64,000 bases of DNA. It comes from JAZDJP01 sp043803805 (GTDB taxonomy: Bacteria > Planctomycetota > JAZDJP01). Of the stretch, positions 9,354 to 18,833 are shown piece by piece; position 1 is the stretch's first letter; each line of letters starts with the position of its first letter. The notes beneath the pieces are model-generated. The model ran no database searches and was not told where the DNA came from. It saw only the letters and a list, made by a program, of their open reading frames with translations. The DNA lies in the NCBI GenBank assembly GCA_043803805.1, contig JAZDJP010000010.1, positions 1-64,000 of the forward strand. Direction: 5' to 3'. Position numbers and translations under genes: made by a program.

Positions 9354-10257
9354 GATCAAGGGTCTTTGCAATCGCCTGGGGCAGGGGTGTAAATGCGGGA
9401 GAGCAGAAGTCGCGCAAGCGTTGGATGTCGGCGATGAAGTCGGATTCCCGGGCCATGTCCGTCAGATGGAAAAGGGGATCGATTTCGAGTTGATGACCGA
9501 TTTCCTCCCCAAGTTTTCGCATGCTGACGGGTTCGATCCCGGCGACATTGAGGATGGCGGGCGGGGGTGTCCCGGCGCAAGCTTTTTCGGCGAGGGTCGT
9601 TAAAATGCCAACGAGATCCTTAACATAGCAGAGGGAGATGCGAAATCCATGGAGGTCATCGGCGTTTCGGGGATTGCGATCGAGCGTGATCGGGGTTCGC
9701 CGGATGATGCGGTTGATGATGTTGGGGACCAGCATGTTGGCTTGACGTGGTCCAAAAACACCGAAAAATCGGGCGCAGGTGACAGGCATGTATTTCGAGA
9801 AAAGGGCAAGGGCTTCCTCCCCCGAAATTTTGCTGAGGGCGTAGGCGTTATCGCGGCGCGCCGGATGTTCTTCGGGCAACGGTTGAAAGGAGGGTGAATA
9901 CACGTTTCCTGATGAGGCGTAACAAAAAAATCGCGCGCCGCGGTCTCTTGCCGCCATGATGGTTCGCAAGGCCCCGATGGTATTGACGCCGAACAGGTGA
10001 TCGGCCTGGTTGGGGAAATCACGATAATGGGGGGATTGGGAGAGGTAGAAGACCGCATCCGTGTTGGGGGGAAGATCCGGAGATGAATTCATGACATCAC
10101 AAGAGATGATCGGAAATGAATTTTCAGGATGATCCCCGCCGGCGGTACGGCGGGGCAATAGGATGTCAAAACCGGTGACATCATGTCCGGAATGCCGCAG
10201 GTGGTTGCCGAGGTGCTTTCCGATAAATCCGGATGCTCCCAAAATCGCGCATTTCAT
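9337..10257 (-). CDS. NAD-dependent sugar epimerase/dehydratase (SDR family)
   Basis: The 306-residue protein begins with the Rossmann motif GASGFIGKHL. It has a YASSGNVYSP catalytic Ser/Thr region and the active-site YALSK (YxxxK). This is an extended short-chain dehydrogenase that acts on nucleotide sugars; epimerase, dehydratase and reductase activities cannot be separated here. Its ATG overlaps the stop of the upstream glycosyltransferase by 4 bases (ATGA), and its end overlaps the following glycosyltransferase. It probably prepares a donor for that enzyme. Confidence 0.85.
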   Translation of the reverse strand: MKCAILGASGFIGKHLGNHLRHSGHDVTGFDILLPRRTAGGDHPENSFPIISCDVMNSSPDLPPNTDAVFYLSQSPHYRDFPNQADHLFGVNTIGALRTIMAARDRGARFFCYASSGNVYSPSFQPLPEEHPARRDNAYALSKISGEEALALFSKYMPVTCARFFGVFGPRQANMLVPNIINRIIRRTPITLDRNPRNADDLHGFRISLCYVKDLVGILTTLAEKACAGTPPPAILNVAGIEPVSMRKLGEEIGHQLEIDPLFHLTDMARESDFIADIQRLRDFCSPAFTPLPQAIAKTLDHANPR

Positions 10258-11441
10258 GTGGCGCCGACTCCCAATTTTTCATATGCCTTCTTCAACCTTT
10301 CGGCAAAATGCCGTGGGGTGTGGTATTTTTCGATGTAGGCCCGGCTGCGCATGCCGATTTCCCGGAGGCGACCGCGGTGATTGGCCATGTCGCGCAGGGT
10401 GTCTTGGATCGTGTCCGGCGTGATGTTGATGATCGGCGATTCCTCGGGATGGAGGAGGTATTTGTCGGGAGTTCGTATGTAACACATGACCGGTTTCCCG
10501 AGAGCCATGGCCTCCTGGGCGAAATAACCGTGGAAACCGATCAGGCATTGATCGAACACGATGTCGGCCGTACGGTAGATTTCAAGCGATTCGGTGTTGG
10601 ATTTTCCTTCTGCCAGAACAAGTTCCAGGGGAATCCCTTCTTCCTGCAGGTGTTTCACGGCATCAATGAGAAAACGGGTGCCTTTGAACGGTCGGTGATT
10701 TGAGGCATGCACGATTCGCAGGGGGAGATTTCCGTTGTCTGTTGGGTAACGAGGAGCGTATTTGTTTCCTCCGTCGGCGTCAATATCCACCGGCCAATAA
10801 AACACATCGGGAATGCAACCTGGCGCATATTCGAGCATGTCCCCCATGGAAAATATGGCGTGGGCATAGCGTGAGATCGTGAGAAAATTGGTTTCCCTGG
10901 TTTTTTCGTCGCATATGCAGTGCCTGCCCGGATCGGGGCATTCAAGGCAACAATGGTATTTTCCCATCGGTCGGGTTCGCTCCAACGATCGAACATCGGC
11001 GCCATATGTCCAAAAAAAAATCTTCTTCTTCAGGCGGTGAAGCAGGCGCAGTTCGTCTTCCCGGAATTCGAATGGTTTTAACGGGGAGAGGATCCCCCGG
11101 TCGCAAAAGTAGTGGAAACGATCATAACGACACGCCGCCCAGAGCATGACGAAGTATGGGATAAAGGCGCGAAACAGGGGATTTTTCATCCACCGTGAAA
11201 AATCATATGTGAACTCATTCGTGATGTGGTAGGTGGAAAAAACGAGGGAATCCGAAGATATTCCCAGAAAACCTTCGGAACGGCAATTCACCGGCATGGA
11301 GATGATGGGACTTCCCGTCCAGAGACTCCGTTCGATTTTTGTGCGGCGTCTGAATTTCCGGTATGTCGAGGCAATTGCCCAGATCACGGGGATGAAAATT
11401 CGGGCCAGGATCAGTTGGACATGTCTTTTGAGGGATTTCAT
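10254..11441 (-). CDS. Glycosyltransferase, GT4-like, with cysteine-rich middle block
   Basis: 395 residues. The N-terminus is hydrophobic and basic (LILARIFIPVIWAIASTYRKFRRR), suggesting membrane association. The middle contains ECPDPGRHCICDEKTRE, which could bind a metal or form disulfides. The C-terminal half has RIVHASNHRPFKGTRFLIDAV, LVLAEGKSNTESLEIYRTADIVFDQ and EAMALGKPVMCYIR, matching the gene at 8181-9353 block for block. Both ends overlap neighbours by 4 bases, so it is tightly coupled in the operon. Confidence 0.8.
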   Translation of the reverse strand: MKSLKRHVQLILARIFIPVIWAIASTYRKFRRRTKIERSLWTGSPIISMPVNCRSEGFLGISSDSLVFSTYHITNEFTYDFSRWMKNPLFRAFIPYFVMLWAACRYDRFHYFCDRGILSPLKPFEFREDELRLLHRLKKKIFFWTYGADVRSLERTRPMGKYHCCLECPDPGRHCICDEKTRETNFLTISRYAHAIFSMGDMLEYAPGCIPDVFYWPVDIDADGGNKYAPRYPTDNGNLPLRIVHASNHRPFKGTRFLIDAVKHLQEEGIPLELVLAEGKSNTESLEIYRTADIVFDQCLIGFHGYFAQEAMALGKPVMCYIRTPDKYLLHPEESPIINITPDTIQDTLRDMANHRGRLREIGMRSRAYIEKYHTPRHFAERLKKAYEKLGVGAT

Positions 11442-13261
11442 GTGGCGAGCGCTTTTGTGATGGCGTCACTCAACGTGCGGAGAATGACCTCGTTGGAGTG
11501 ATACCGGCGATACCAATCGCGTCCACGAGAGATCAGGTCTTCCCGATAACGCGGTTCCTGGTACAGACGTTTCATGCTCATAAAGACATCGTCGGAGGTT
11601 CTGGTGTTGAGAACGGGAGGAAGTTCGGGAAAGCACCATCGGTGGCGTTCTTCGTTGAGATAGAGCATGGCCGGGCATCCATGAAGCAATGCCTTGGGTG
11701 TAATTCTGCCAAATGCGCCTAAAAAGAATTGATCGGCGGTCAGATCGGAGGCCATGATATACGTGATCATCTTTCGGTCGGTTTGAGGGGATATCCAGAG
11801 GATTCGATCCGATATCCCCAGCGTGTTAAGAAGCCTTTTCGATTCTTCAGCCGTCTTTCCCCAATCGACAAAGATCGCCGCGGCCTCCGGGTTTATTTCG
11901 TTGACAAATCGCGCAAATCCATGGATCAGGATGTCGTTTCCCTTTTCCCAACTTGGGTTGCGGGATGCCTCCCAATGATGGCGCGATGGATGAAAAACGA
12001 TGAAATTGCATTTTAATCGGTCAATGACCTGTTTGCGAAGTTCCAGGTAGGAATTGTCGGGGCGGTGATCTTCGTTGACCGGGTGGGGAATAAACCGGTA
12101 GTGTTGAAGGCCGAGTTTTTTGGCGGCGTCGATGTTATCGCAATTGGTGATAAGGCTTTCGTCAGCCTGGTGATAGGTCAAAGCGCAAAGTCGGCCTTGT
12201 TGCGTAGGCTCAAATGGGATGCTTCGCAGGGTGCCATGCTCGAAGGCGAAGTAGGGACGCTTGCCGCATAATAAGGGCAGGATTCCGTCCGTGGAATATC
12301 CGATGATGACATCGTATCGGTCCAGCAGAACGCTCCATGGATAGATTACGGAGGTGTATGGCAGGATGTCCGAACGGGTCAACTGGTCGGGACGGTTGGG
12401 GAATATTATGGTGAATTTTTGAACGATTAATTTGACGGTTGCATCCCAATCCGTCAGGGAGACGACTTCCTTTTTGGATGGAATCAGTGATAACGGATAA
12501 AGAAGAATGGCGAACAACAGGTATACAAGATTTACGAGGGAGCCGATCAGGTAGATTAAGGCCTTCAATAAAATCTTGATCACCGCCATGGGCATCACAA
12601 CAGAGACGATGAGGAGGAAATATAACGCTCCGCTTACGAATGATCGAAAATAATTCAACACCGTATCCGAGTGATTGATGCGTATTGTGTATTGGAGGGG
12701 GAGGAATGTGGAGAGCCAGGGTTTGTTCAGTATCTGATTGAAGTAGAATTGGATGTTGGATTGGGCCTGGTTGAATTTTGATTTGGGCGTCTTGTAAAGG
12801 AGCCGGTACAGAAGACGGATTTTATGTATGAGACGTACGGTGTTTCTTTTCCGACGCGCATTCAAGACGAACCACCAGATGTTGGATTTGACGGGGTTGT
12901 CTTTTCTGCGCGCCATGAGGTACTGAATGCAAAATCGGAGGGGGCCCTGGGCAAACCAGCGCGGACGCTTGAACCCTTTCAGGTCGACGCTTTCCCAGTC
13001 GGGTTCGAAGTGGTCCTTTAGATCGCCTTCAAAGTCGGCGTCCTCCCATTCCGGACACCCCATGCTGTGGTAGTAGTCGTAGCAGATCACATCGCAATCA
13101 AATCCGCCGGAATTCATGATCTTGGCGTTGAGGTATGCATTATTGGCGATATTGCCGATATGCAACACCTTGAGAGGGCGTCCCGGTTTTTGACGGTGTT
13201 GACCTCCCGGGGAAGAATCGGGAAGTGTTGTCGGGTGGCGATGTGTGTTCGTTGTGGGCAT
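11438..13261 (-). CDS. GT-B glycosyltransferase with internal transmembrane hairpin, paralogue of the gene at 3405-5018
   Basis: 607 residues. Residues 30-110 (KVLHIGNIANNAYLNAKIMN, EWEDADFEGD, RWFAQGPLRF) and residues about 320-600 (FEHGTLRSIPF, WEKGNDILIHGFARF, ADQFFLGAFG, WYRRYHSNEVIL) match the 537-residue plus-strand paralogue. Between the two halves there is a strongly hydrophobic stretch at residues about 207-260, long enough for two membrane helices. It is absent from the paralogue, where that linker is shorter and polar. The enzyme is therefore probably anchored at the inner membrane. The gene lies 12 bases after the DegT gene and overlaps the next gene by 4 bases. Confidence 0.85.
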   Translation of the reverse strand: MPTTNTHRHPTTLPDSSPGGQHRQKPGRPLKVLHIGNIANNAYLNAKIMNSGGFDCDVICYDYYHSMGCPEWEDADFEGDLKDHFEPDWESVDLKGFKRPRWFAQGPLRFCIQYLMARRKDNPVKSNIWWFVLNARRKRNTVRLIHKIRLLYRLLYKTPKSKFNQAQSNIQFYFNQILNKPWLSTFLPLQYTIRINHSDTVLNYFRSFVSGALYFLLIVSVVMPMAVIKILLKALIYLIGSLVNLVYLLFAILLYPLSLIPSKKEVVSLTDWDATVKLIVQKFTIIFPNRPDQLTRSDILPYTSVIYPWSVLLDRYDVIIGYSTDGILPLLCGKRPYFAFEHGTLRSIPFEPTQQGRLCALTYHQADESLITNCDNIDAAKKLGLQHYRFIPHPVNEDHRPDNSYLELRKQVIDRLKCNFIVFHPSRHHWEASRNPSWEKGNDILIHGFARFVNEINPEAAAIFVDWGKTAEESKRLLNTLGISDRILWISPQTDRKMITYIMASDLTADQFFLGAFGRITPKALLHGCPAMLYLNEERHRWCFPELPPVLNTRTSDDVFMSMKRLYQEPRYREDLISRGRDWYRRYHSNEVILRTLSDAITKALAT

Positions 13262-13273
13262 GATGGTGGAAAA

Positions 13274-14419
13274 TCAGATCATGGAGAGGGCCAATCCTGC
13301 TTTCAAAATGGAAATCACCCGATCCTGGTCGCCATCGGTCATCCCGGGGAATATGGGTAATGTAATGGATAGGTCCTCGGCGTCGGAGGCGTTCGGAAAG
13401 TTGTCCGGATGGATGTTATATTTCGTGCGATAATAGCCCAGGCGGTGAACGGCGTGTGTGCCCGGGCGTGTCTGGATGCCGGCGGTTGCGAATTTATCCA
13501 TAATGGCATTTCGGCGTTTTTTTCCGCCGGCGAGAAGGCGGATCACATAGGATTGGTAGGTATGCCCGCACAGGGGGGATGGAAGCGGGGGGCGGACGTC
13601 GGGAATCTCCTTAAGCAGCGAGTGATAGATGCGGGCTCGGTGAGCACGCTCGGAAAGAAGTCCGTCCAGTTTTGCCAGTTGGGCGATCCCGACCGCGGCC
13701 TGAATGTCACTCAAGCGAAGATTAAAACCAATCTGATCGAATTTTCCCATTGTATATGGTTTGGAAGGTCCGGATTCGGGACCCGGGTGGCCGGAGGCAC
13801 CATGATTGCGGAGCGAGAGGACCCGATCGGCCAGATCCTGGCGGTTGGTGGTCACCATTCCCCCCTCGCCGGTGGTAATGATTTTGCGGGGGTGAAATGA
13901 GAAACATCCGATATCCGCCAACCCTCCGACCGGGATATTGTTGTAGGTCGTGCCGATGGCGCAGGCGGCATCCTCAATCACGGCGATACGATGTTTTCTG
14001 GCAATTGTCAGGATTTCGTTCATCCGGGCCGCGTGTCCAAAAAGATGGACGACGACAACCGCGCGTGTCCGGGGGGTGACGGCGGCTTCGAAGGAGGAGG
14101 GATCCAGATTGAATGTGTCCGGTTCGATGTCCGCAAAAACCGCCCGGGCGCCCACATATTCCGCGCAGTGAGCCGAGGTGACCCATGTGAAGGCGGGGAC
14201 GATGACCTCATCCCCCGGGGCGAGCCGGAGTGCCAGGGTGGACAGATGCAGAGCGGCAGTGCATGAGGTGGTGGCCAGGGCGAACTTGACGTTGTGCCGT
14301 TGGCTGAAATTCTCCTCAAATCGCCGCGTCAAGGGGCCTTGAGTGACCCATTTCGAATCCAGGCATTGTTTCAACAACGCCAATTCCGCATCGTCAAAGT
14401 GGGGGGCGGTGAGATTCAT
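13274..14419 (-). CDS. DegT/DnrJ/EryC1 PLP-dependent sugar aminotransferase
   Basis: The 381-residue protein shows the family blocks SKWVTQGPLTRRFEENF, ATTSCTAALHL, IVPAFTWVTSAHC and VIEDAACAIG. SFHPRKIITTGEGG contains the pyridoxal-phosphate lysine, and the NLRLSDIQAAVG block follows. The family transaminates keto-sugar nucleotides. Its immediate partner may be one of the epimerase/dehydratases in the same operon. It overlaps the sulfotransferase stop by 4 bases (ATGA). It is clearly distinct from the second DegT enzyme at 34139-35308. Confidence 0.9.
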   Translation of the reverse strand: MNLTAPHFDDAELALLKQCLDSKWVTQGPLTRRFEENFSQRHNVKFALATTSCTAALHLSTLALRLAPGDEVIVPAFTWVTSAHCAEYVGARAVFADIEPDTFNLDPSSFEAAVTPRTRAVVVVHLFGHAARMNEILTIARKHRIAVIEDAACAIGTTYNNIPVGGLADIGCFSFHPRKIITTGEGGMVTTNRQDLADRVLSLRNHGASGHPGPESGPSKPYTMGKFDQIGFNLRLSDIQAAVGIAQLAKLDGLLSERAHRARIYHSLLKEIPDVRPPLPSPLCGHTYQSYVIRLLAGGKKRRNAIMDKFATAGIQTRPGTHAVHRLGYYRTKYNIHPDNFPNASDAEDLSITLPIFPGMTDGDQDRVISILKAGLALSMI

Positions 14420-15408
14420 GGCTCGTCGGAAGAATGGGTGTTAAAGAAGTTTTCGATGATTTCAGCCATTTCGGGTTTGATTGGTGGGGGGGAGGACCGA
14501 TGCAGGGGAGCGATGGGGATGTCATTGCGGGCCAGGTTCCCCCCGATGTCCCGGACGGCGTTGACGATGGCGTACAGGGTTGTTTCCGGATCCGCGCATA
14601 ATGTTTCGTAGTCGAGCGTCACGGCATGCACTCCCGGCCGGCGGAGTTCGTCGCGCAATTCGCGCCGGCAATCATGAACCTGTCTGGCGACTTCCAGGGA
14701 GGGGTTGTCCGGGGTCAAAATGTTTTCATAGGTGGAGGGTTTCAGCGACCACCAGGCTTCGTAGGCGCCAAATCGTTTGAATCGGGCATGCAGGATGGAA
14801 ATGGCGGCCTCACGGGGATTTCTGCGAATCTCAACAAACAGGGAAAGCGGATGGATCTGGCTCAAAAAAAATGCGTTGAGACCGCAGATGGGATTTTTAA
14901 ATACGAAAGGCACCTCCGATGCGGACAGGATATCATTTTCAAGGGTTGATTTCAAGCCATCCCGGTCAACGGACGCCAGTTCGCCGGCATCCAGCCGGTG
15001 TGTCCTGGCGTTATCCAGGCGGAGCCAGTGTGTCCAAAAATATCCGAACTCATGGGGGCCTGCCAGGGATGATGTGACGCCATGGGTGGAGGAAAGGTCA
15101 ATGTGGTGTTGGGCATGCGGAGGAAGGAGGATATGCGACAATGCGATCCCGACATCGGGATTTAACCAGAAACGCGCCATCAGGTTGTTGATATAACGGG
15201 GTTGGAAGTATTTGACGAGAATTTGGGATAACAGGGTTGTTCCGGATCGGGGAGCCCCGACGATGTAAATAACGGGCACGGACTGGGGGTGGGGGTGTTT
15301 CCGGGAGGTTTCGGCGCGAAATGGTTTCAACCACTCGTTGAGACGTTGTAGGAACTGCTCATCACGTTCCTGTTTGACGAATTCCAAAAGTGGTTTGTGG
15401 CGGTTCAA
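14416..15408 (-). CDS. Sulfotransferase (PAPS-dependent)
   Basis: 330 residues. VIYIVGAPRSGTTLLSQIL near residue 50 is the P-loop-like 5'-phosphosulfate-binding motif of sulfotransferases. FVEIRRNPREAAISIL, in the middle, matches the 3'-phosphate-binding block. Family knowledge: it transfers sulfate from PAPS to a hydroxyl or amine of an acceptor. The location among glycan genes suggests a sugar or lipid-linked oligosaccharide acceptor, and a PAPS supply (cysD and cysN-cysC) lies at 29.5-32.3 kb. The start is a TTG behind GTGAGGACACC. An internal ATG would cut less-conserved N-terminal sequence. Confidence 0.85.
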   Translation of the reverse strand: MNRHKPLLEFVKQERDEQFLQRLNEWLKPFRAETSRKHPHPQSVPVIYIVGAPRSGTTLLSQILVKYFQPRYINNLMARFWLNPDVGIALSHILLPPHAQHHIDLSSTHGVTSSLAGPHEFGYFWTHWLRLDNARTHRLDAGELASVDRDGLKSTLENDILSASEVPFVFKNPICGLNAFFLSQIHPLSLFVEIRRNPREAAISILHARFKRFGAYEAWWSLKPSTYENILTPDNPSLEVARQVHDCRRELRDELRRPGVHAVTLDYETLCADPETTLYAIVNAVRDIGGNLARNDIPIAPLHRSSPPPIKPEMAEIIENFFNTHSSDEP

Positions 15409-15415
15409 GGTGTCC

Positions 15416-16474
15416 TCACGTTAATTGGTTAAGGGGAAACAGGTAATAGTTGGGAAAGGCGTCCAGAAGGAGGTTCTTGTTCTCTTTCATCCGGGAAAGT
15501 CCGGCCGGGTTGGTAATGATGTAATAGCGATAGGGGTAATCCCGCGCCCCCAATCCCTTTTTAAAATGGTAAAGCGATTTTTGGTTGAGCCATGTCCCGC
15601 CCCAATTCCAACGCTGAAAACCGTTTTTCACGGCGTCAATCATGGCGTGGTGGATGAGAAAGGAAAGCGGTTGTCTGGAACGATATTCGTGGGAAACCGC
15701 CGGCGTGAAATATTCCACGGTTCTATTGTACAAGAGCAAAAGCAGGGCGGCAACGGGACGGCCTTGGTGGCTTGCAATCCAGAGGGTTCTCATGTCGGGG
15801 GGGAACGTCTCGCGAATGGCCAGGAAATGCTCCTGGGGTTTATATCGGCCGCCGATGGTGGTCAGGTTTTCCCGATGTGTTTGAAAAAGGAAATTCCAGG
15901 AGGCGTCGTCGTCCGCGCGGGACATCTCAAAACCCTGGGCGAATGACTTGCGGACCAGGTTCCGGGTCTTTTGGGTAAAGACATCCTGTAGCAATCGGTC
16001 CCCGATATCTTCACCGGCCTCGGGAAGGGAGGTTAATTGTCCGATGCGGGAATCGGTCGTAAAGACGTCCAGATGGCGTTTCAACAATGCCGCGTTGTTT
16101 TCGTCATCGAACAATGACCCAATGATGGTGGCCGAAAGCAGGTTTTGGGATCGAATGTGCCGAAGAAAGGCATCCGCGAGGGCGGCCACGACCGGCTCTT
16201 GAAAAGCCAGAATGCCGCCATGGCTTCCATACCACGGCAAACTATTGGAGACATACCCAAGACGGGGATGGACCATCTCAAACGCGGGCATGGCGCCGAC
16301 GATCGCATTTCCCTGGGTGGCCAGATAATAACGAGCTTGCCCGGGGACCACACGGCTTAAAAACGACATGTAGGGGAGCGACGCGTAGATCAGGTGTCGC
16401 GGGGCGGACAGGAGAAATCGGCCATACTCCTCAAAGCGGTCGGGAGACAGAATTTCAATGGAGATTGCATCCAT
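15416..16474 (-). CDS. FemAB/GNAT-fold acyltransferase-like protein
   Basis: 352 residues resembling the FemAB-like proteins found in exopolysaccharide and PEP-CTERM loci: an N-terminal acetyltransferase-like half (YYLATQGNAIVGAMPAFE, NSLPWYGSHGG) and a second half with LWIASHQGRPVAALLLLLYNRTVEYFTPA and WNWGGTWLNQKSLYHFKKGLG. The second half is characteristic of the peptidoglycan-interpeptide/Acetyltransf_6 group. It may N-acylate an amino sugar or add an amino acid. No exosortase or PEP-CTERM protein is visible in the window. It lies 3 bases after the upstream glycosyltransferase and 7 before the sulfotransferase. Confidence 0.75.
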   Translation of the reverse strand: MDAISIEILSPDRFEEYGRFLLSAPRHLIYASLPYMSFLSRVVPGQARYYLATQGNAIVGAMPAFEMVHPRLGYVSNSLPWYGSHGGILAFQEPVVAALADAFLRHIRSQNLLSATIIGSLFDDENNAALLKRHLDVFTTDSRIGQLTSLPEAGEDIGDRLLQDVFTQKTRNLVRKSFAQGFEMSRADDDASWNFLFQTHRENLTTIGGRYKPQEHFLAIRETFPPDMRTLWIASHQGRPVAALLLLLYNRTVEYFTPAVSHEYRSRQPLSFLIHHAMIDAVKNGFQRWNWGGTWLNQKSLYHFKKGLGARDYPYRYYIITNPAGLSRMKENKNLLLDAFPNYYLFPLNQLT

Positions 16475-16477
16475 TGT

Positions 16478-18205
16478 TTACGAAACTTCTTTCAAGCAAC
16501 GAGAATGATAGACCCGTTCCTCCTCGGTTTCCTCCGCCAACAGGGGGTTGATGAGTTCCCTGGGTAGAGGGACGTGGTCGGCGGCCAGACGCAACAAGGC
16601 GAGCATCAATGGCACGGTTTTCCGTTCGCCGTGATTGCGGATAAGCCAGTCCCTCATCTCCGTTCCTTTTTTAATGCGGTATTCGGCATTGTCCGTCAGG
16701 GCGATGATCGCCTGCCCGACCGTTTCGCCGTTGCAATTGATCACCGGGGCGGCATCCCCGTCGTAAAGGGCTTGATATTGATCCGCGCGGAGTTTCATCA
16801 GGACGGGTTTCCCGATGGAGGCGGCCTCCAGGGCGGTTGACCCGTAATAGCCATAGGTGAATTGATCGAGGACGATGTCGCACGAACGATAATAATCAAT
16901 CAGGCGTTTTTTTCCAACGGGAGAGAGAAGGATGAATTGGCGGGAAAACCCGGAATTCTCTATCCAGGATCGAAAAGCGGCAACATCCGTTCCCCAGGCG
17001 AGGAAGATGAATCGGAGCTGGGGGCGTTTCTTTGCCGCCACGGCAAGCGTCTGAAATAACGATTCGTCGTATCCCTTGACAGCTTTATCCAGGCGCACGG
17101 AGGATAAGACGTAACATCCTTTTCCGTGCCGGGCTTCCCATTCATGCCGGGCCAATCCTTCTCCGGGAGAGTAGCGTTCGTCATCCATGGGATACGGCAG
17201 ATACAGGCCGTTTGTCAGACCAAGGCGGCGGGAATGGCCAAGGATGTGAGGGTTGCTGATGAAAAGGAATCGGGCGGCATTAAAAGACAACCGCATCGCA
17301 TCGCCGTAATCATCTCCGCGGCCGCAATCGAATTGGAGATCGCCTCCGACCGCGCACGTGCAATAGGGTTTTCCGCTTGCATAAGCGGCGAAAGGGGTGC
17401 TTGCAATGTAGATGACATCGTATTCAGAGAGTTTCTTTGCCCATTCGAAATAGGTGTAGAAACCGGCATGGGCCATGAAGACTTCATGACGCAACTGAAG
17501 GGCGCTGGCCATCAGATTCAATAATGGGATCTTGTTTCCGTGCCCGAATTGTTGTGAGTGGGAGTATGTGTCGGTGTGTGAATGAGGGATTCTGTGGCAT
17601 GGGACATCAATGGATATCGAAGGGTTGACCTTGAGGAATTCCAATCCATTCAGAACGTCGGAGAACTCTCCGTCAAATTCCTCCCATTCGGGGGAATTCA
17701 GGGCGGTGGAATCCATGGTGTTTGTGAAAAGTTCCGCTTCGACGCCGTACTTCACGGCTAACTTGGCCCATTTGTGCATGTTTTGGGCCATGTTCACCGC
17801 GAAGGCGCACCGCATGTTTCCGGGATGTGACGATTGATACTGAAGGGCAAATTCCCAGACGGCTTTGGAGTGATCGCGAAAGGCGGAAATGTGCTGATGT
17901 GTCAGAAAGGGATGTTCCCAAGGGGTCAAGTCTATGCTGTCGTGACGAGGATTATTTGTGGGAATCGCTTGCTTGTGTTGCAGGAGTTCTTTGTGGACGT
18001 CTTTGATCCGGGTCTCAAGAGCGTCAATTTTCCCTGCCGTTTCTTTTGCGTGCATTGCCAGCGACGCCGTATCGTTTTCGATGCGATCAACACGTTCTTT
18101 GAGGGGGGGGATTTTGGTGATTTCTTTCGAGATCTCCGCAATTCGCCGGTCGAACCCCGGAATCTTGGCCAGGCCGGTAAATATTTTTTTCAGTTTGTTG
18201 ATCAT
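16478..18205 (-). CDS. Glycosyltransferase with N-terminal coiled coil
   Basis: 575 residues. Residues 1-75 are charged heptad-like sequence (RIENDTASLAMHAKETAGKIDALETRIKDV), predicted as a coiled coil. The remainder is GT-B-like, with YVLSSVRLDKAVKGYDESLFQ, FIFLAWGTDVAAF, CDIVLDQFTYGYYGSTALEAASIGKPVLMKL. The LDQFxxGxxG block is shared with the genes at 3405-5018 and 11438-13261, placing all three in one wider family. The coiled coil may drive oligomerisation or act as a length-measuring stalk, as in some ABC-exporter systems; that is inference. It follows a truncated B12-binding gene by 7 bases. Confidence 0.8.
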   Translation of the reverse strand: MINKLKKIFTGLAKIPGFDRRIAEISKEITKIPPLKERVDRIENDTASLAMHAKETAGKIDALETRIKDVHKELLQHKQAIPTNNPRHDSIDLTPWEHPFLTHQHISAFRDHSKAVWEFALQYQSSHPGNMRCAFAVNMAQNMHKWAKLAVKYGVEAELFTNTMDSTALNSPEWEEFDGEFSDVLNGLEFLKVNPSISIDVPCHRIPHSHTDTYSHSQQFGHGNKIPLLNLMASALQLRHEVFMAHAGFYTYFEWAKKLSEYDVIYIASTPFAAYASGKPYCTCAVGGDLQFDCGRGDDYGDAMRLSFNAARFLFISNPHILGHSRRLGLTNGLYLPYPMDDERYSPGEGLARHEWEARHGKGCYVLSSVRLDKAVKGYDESLFQTLAVAAKKRPQLRFIFLAWGTDVAAFRSWIENSGFSRQFILLSPVGKKRLIDYYRSCDIVLDQFTYGYYGSTALEAASIGKPVLMKLRADQYQALYDGDAAPVINCNGETVGQAIIALTDNAEYRIKKGTEMRDWLIRNHGERKTVPLMLALLRLAADHVPLPRELINPLLAEETEEERVYHSRCLKEVS

Positions 18206-18212
18206 GAATTGG

Positions 18213-18713
18213 TCACTGATTGCACCGGAATATAAACCGAGTCCGTAGTATTCCGATATAAAAGCCGATATTCATGCCGAAACAGATAATCGCTGACTTC
18301 AAGGAAGGAATTCCCTCTCTGACTTGATGAAGGAGTGAATGCTCGGCTTCTCCCAAGGCGATCATGTCAATGTGTGGATTCCCGATCACCTCATCAGGCG
18401 CTATCGTTGGGTGAACGCCTCCGCATATCGTTGGTATGTTTGGAAATTGTTCCTTTATCTGTTTTGCGTATTCCTTTACATATTTGTAGCTACTGCTGAC
18501 AGAAGAAAAACCGATCAGTTGTGGTTTGGCTGTTGAAACTATTGAGATTAGCCTTCCAGCTTCCGCTGAATTTTTCGGTCCGAAGAATTCAACCTCAAAA
18601 CCCGCCAGTTTTAGAAAAGCAGAAAGATAACCAATCCCTTCAAAAACGGATCCGTTATGTATGTGCAGATCTGGTCTGAAATCAGGGGCTATAAAAAGCA
18701 CTTTAAAACTCAT
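18213..18713 (-). pseudogene. Truncated B12-binding radical SAM protein (N-terminal domain only)
   Basis: 166 residues. The first 130 form a recognisable cobalamin-binding Rossmann domain as found at the N-terminus of B12-radical SAM enzymes: VLFIAPDFRPDLHIHNGSVF, IGFSSVSSSYKYV, PTICGGVHPTIAPDEVI and DMIALGEAEHSLL. The radical SAM barrel with its CxxxCxxC cluster motif, which normally follows, is missing. The last 35 residues are unrelated hydrophobic/basic sequence running to the stop 7 bases before the glycosyltransferase. The sequence is A+T-richer than its right-hand neighbours. It is most likely a remnant of an imported gene, though a stand-alone domain cannot be excluded. Confidence 0.65.
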
Positions 18714-18824
18714 TTTGACACCAAAGTGGCTGAATGAGTATTTCGGTACCGTTGTGTGCCCGTTTACTTGCGACCAGCATCATATATTTTTAACGACAGC
18801 GTTCAATCCCCCTGACAAAATACG

Positions 18825-18833
18825 ATTATAACA
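18825..18833 (-). promoter_or_regulatory. Extended -10 promoter candidate
   Basis: On the minus strand the 136-base A+T-rich gap between 18714 and 18849 contains TGTTATAAT, a perfect -10 with the TGn extension. No good -35 is seen at the usual distance. It would start a transcript about 105 bases before the truncated gene and serve the genes from 18.2 kb to 5.1 kb. Confidence 0.45.
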
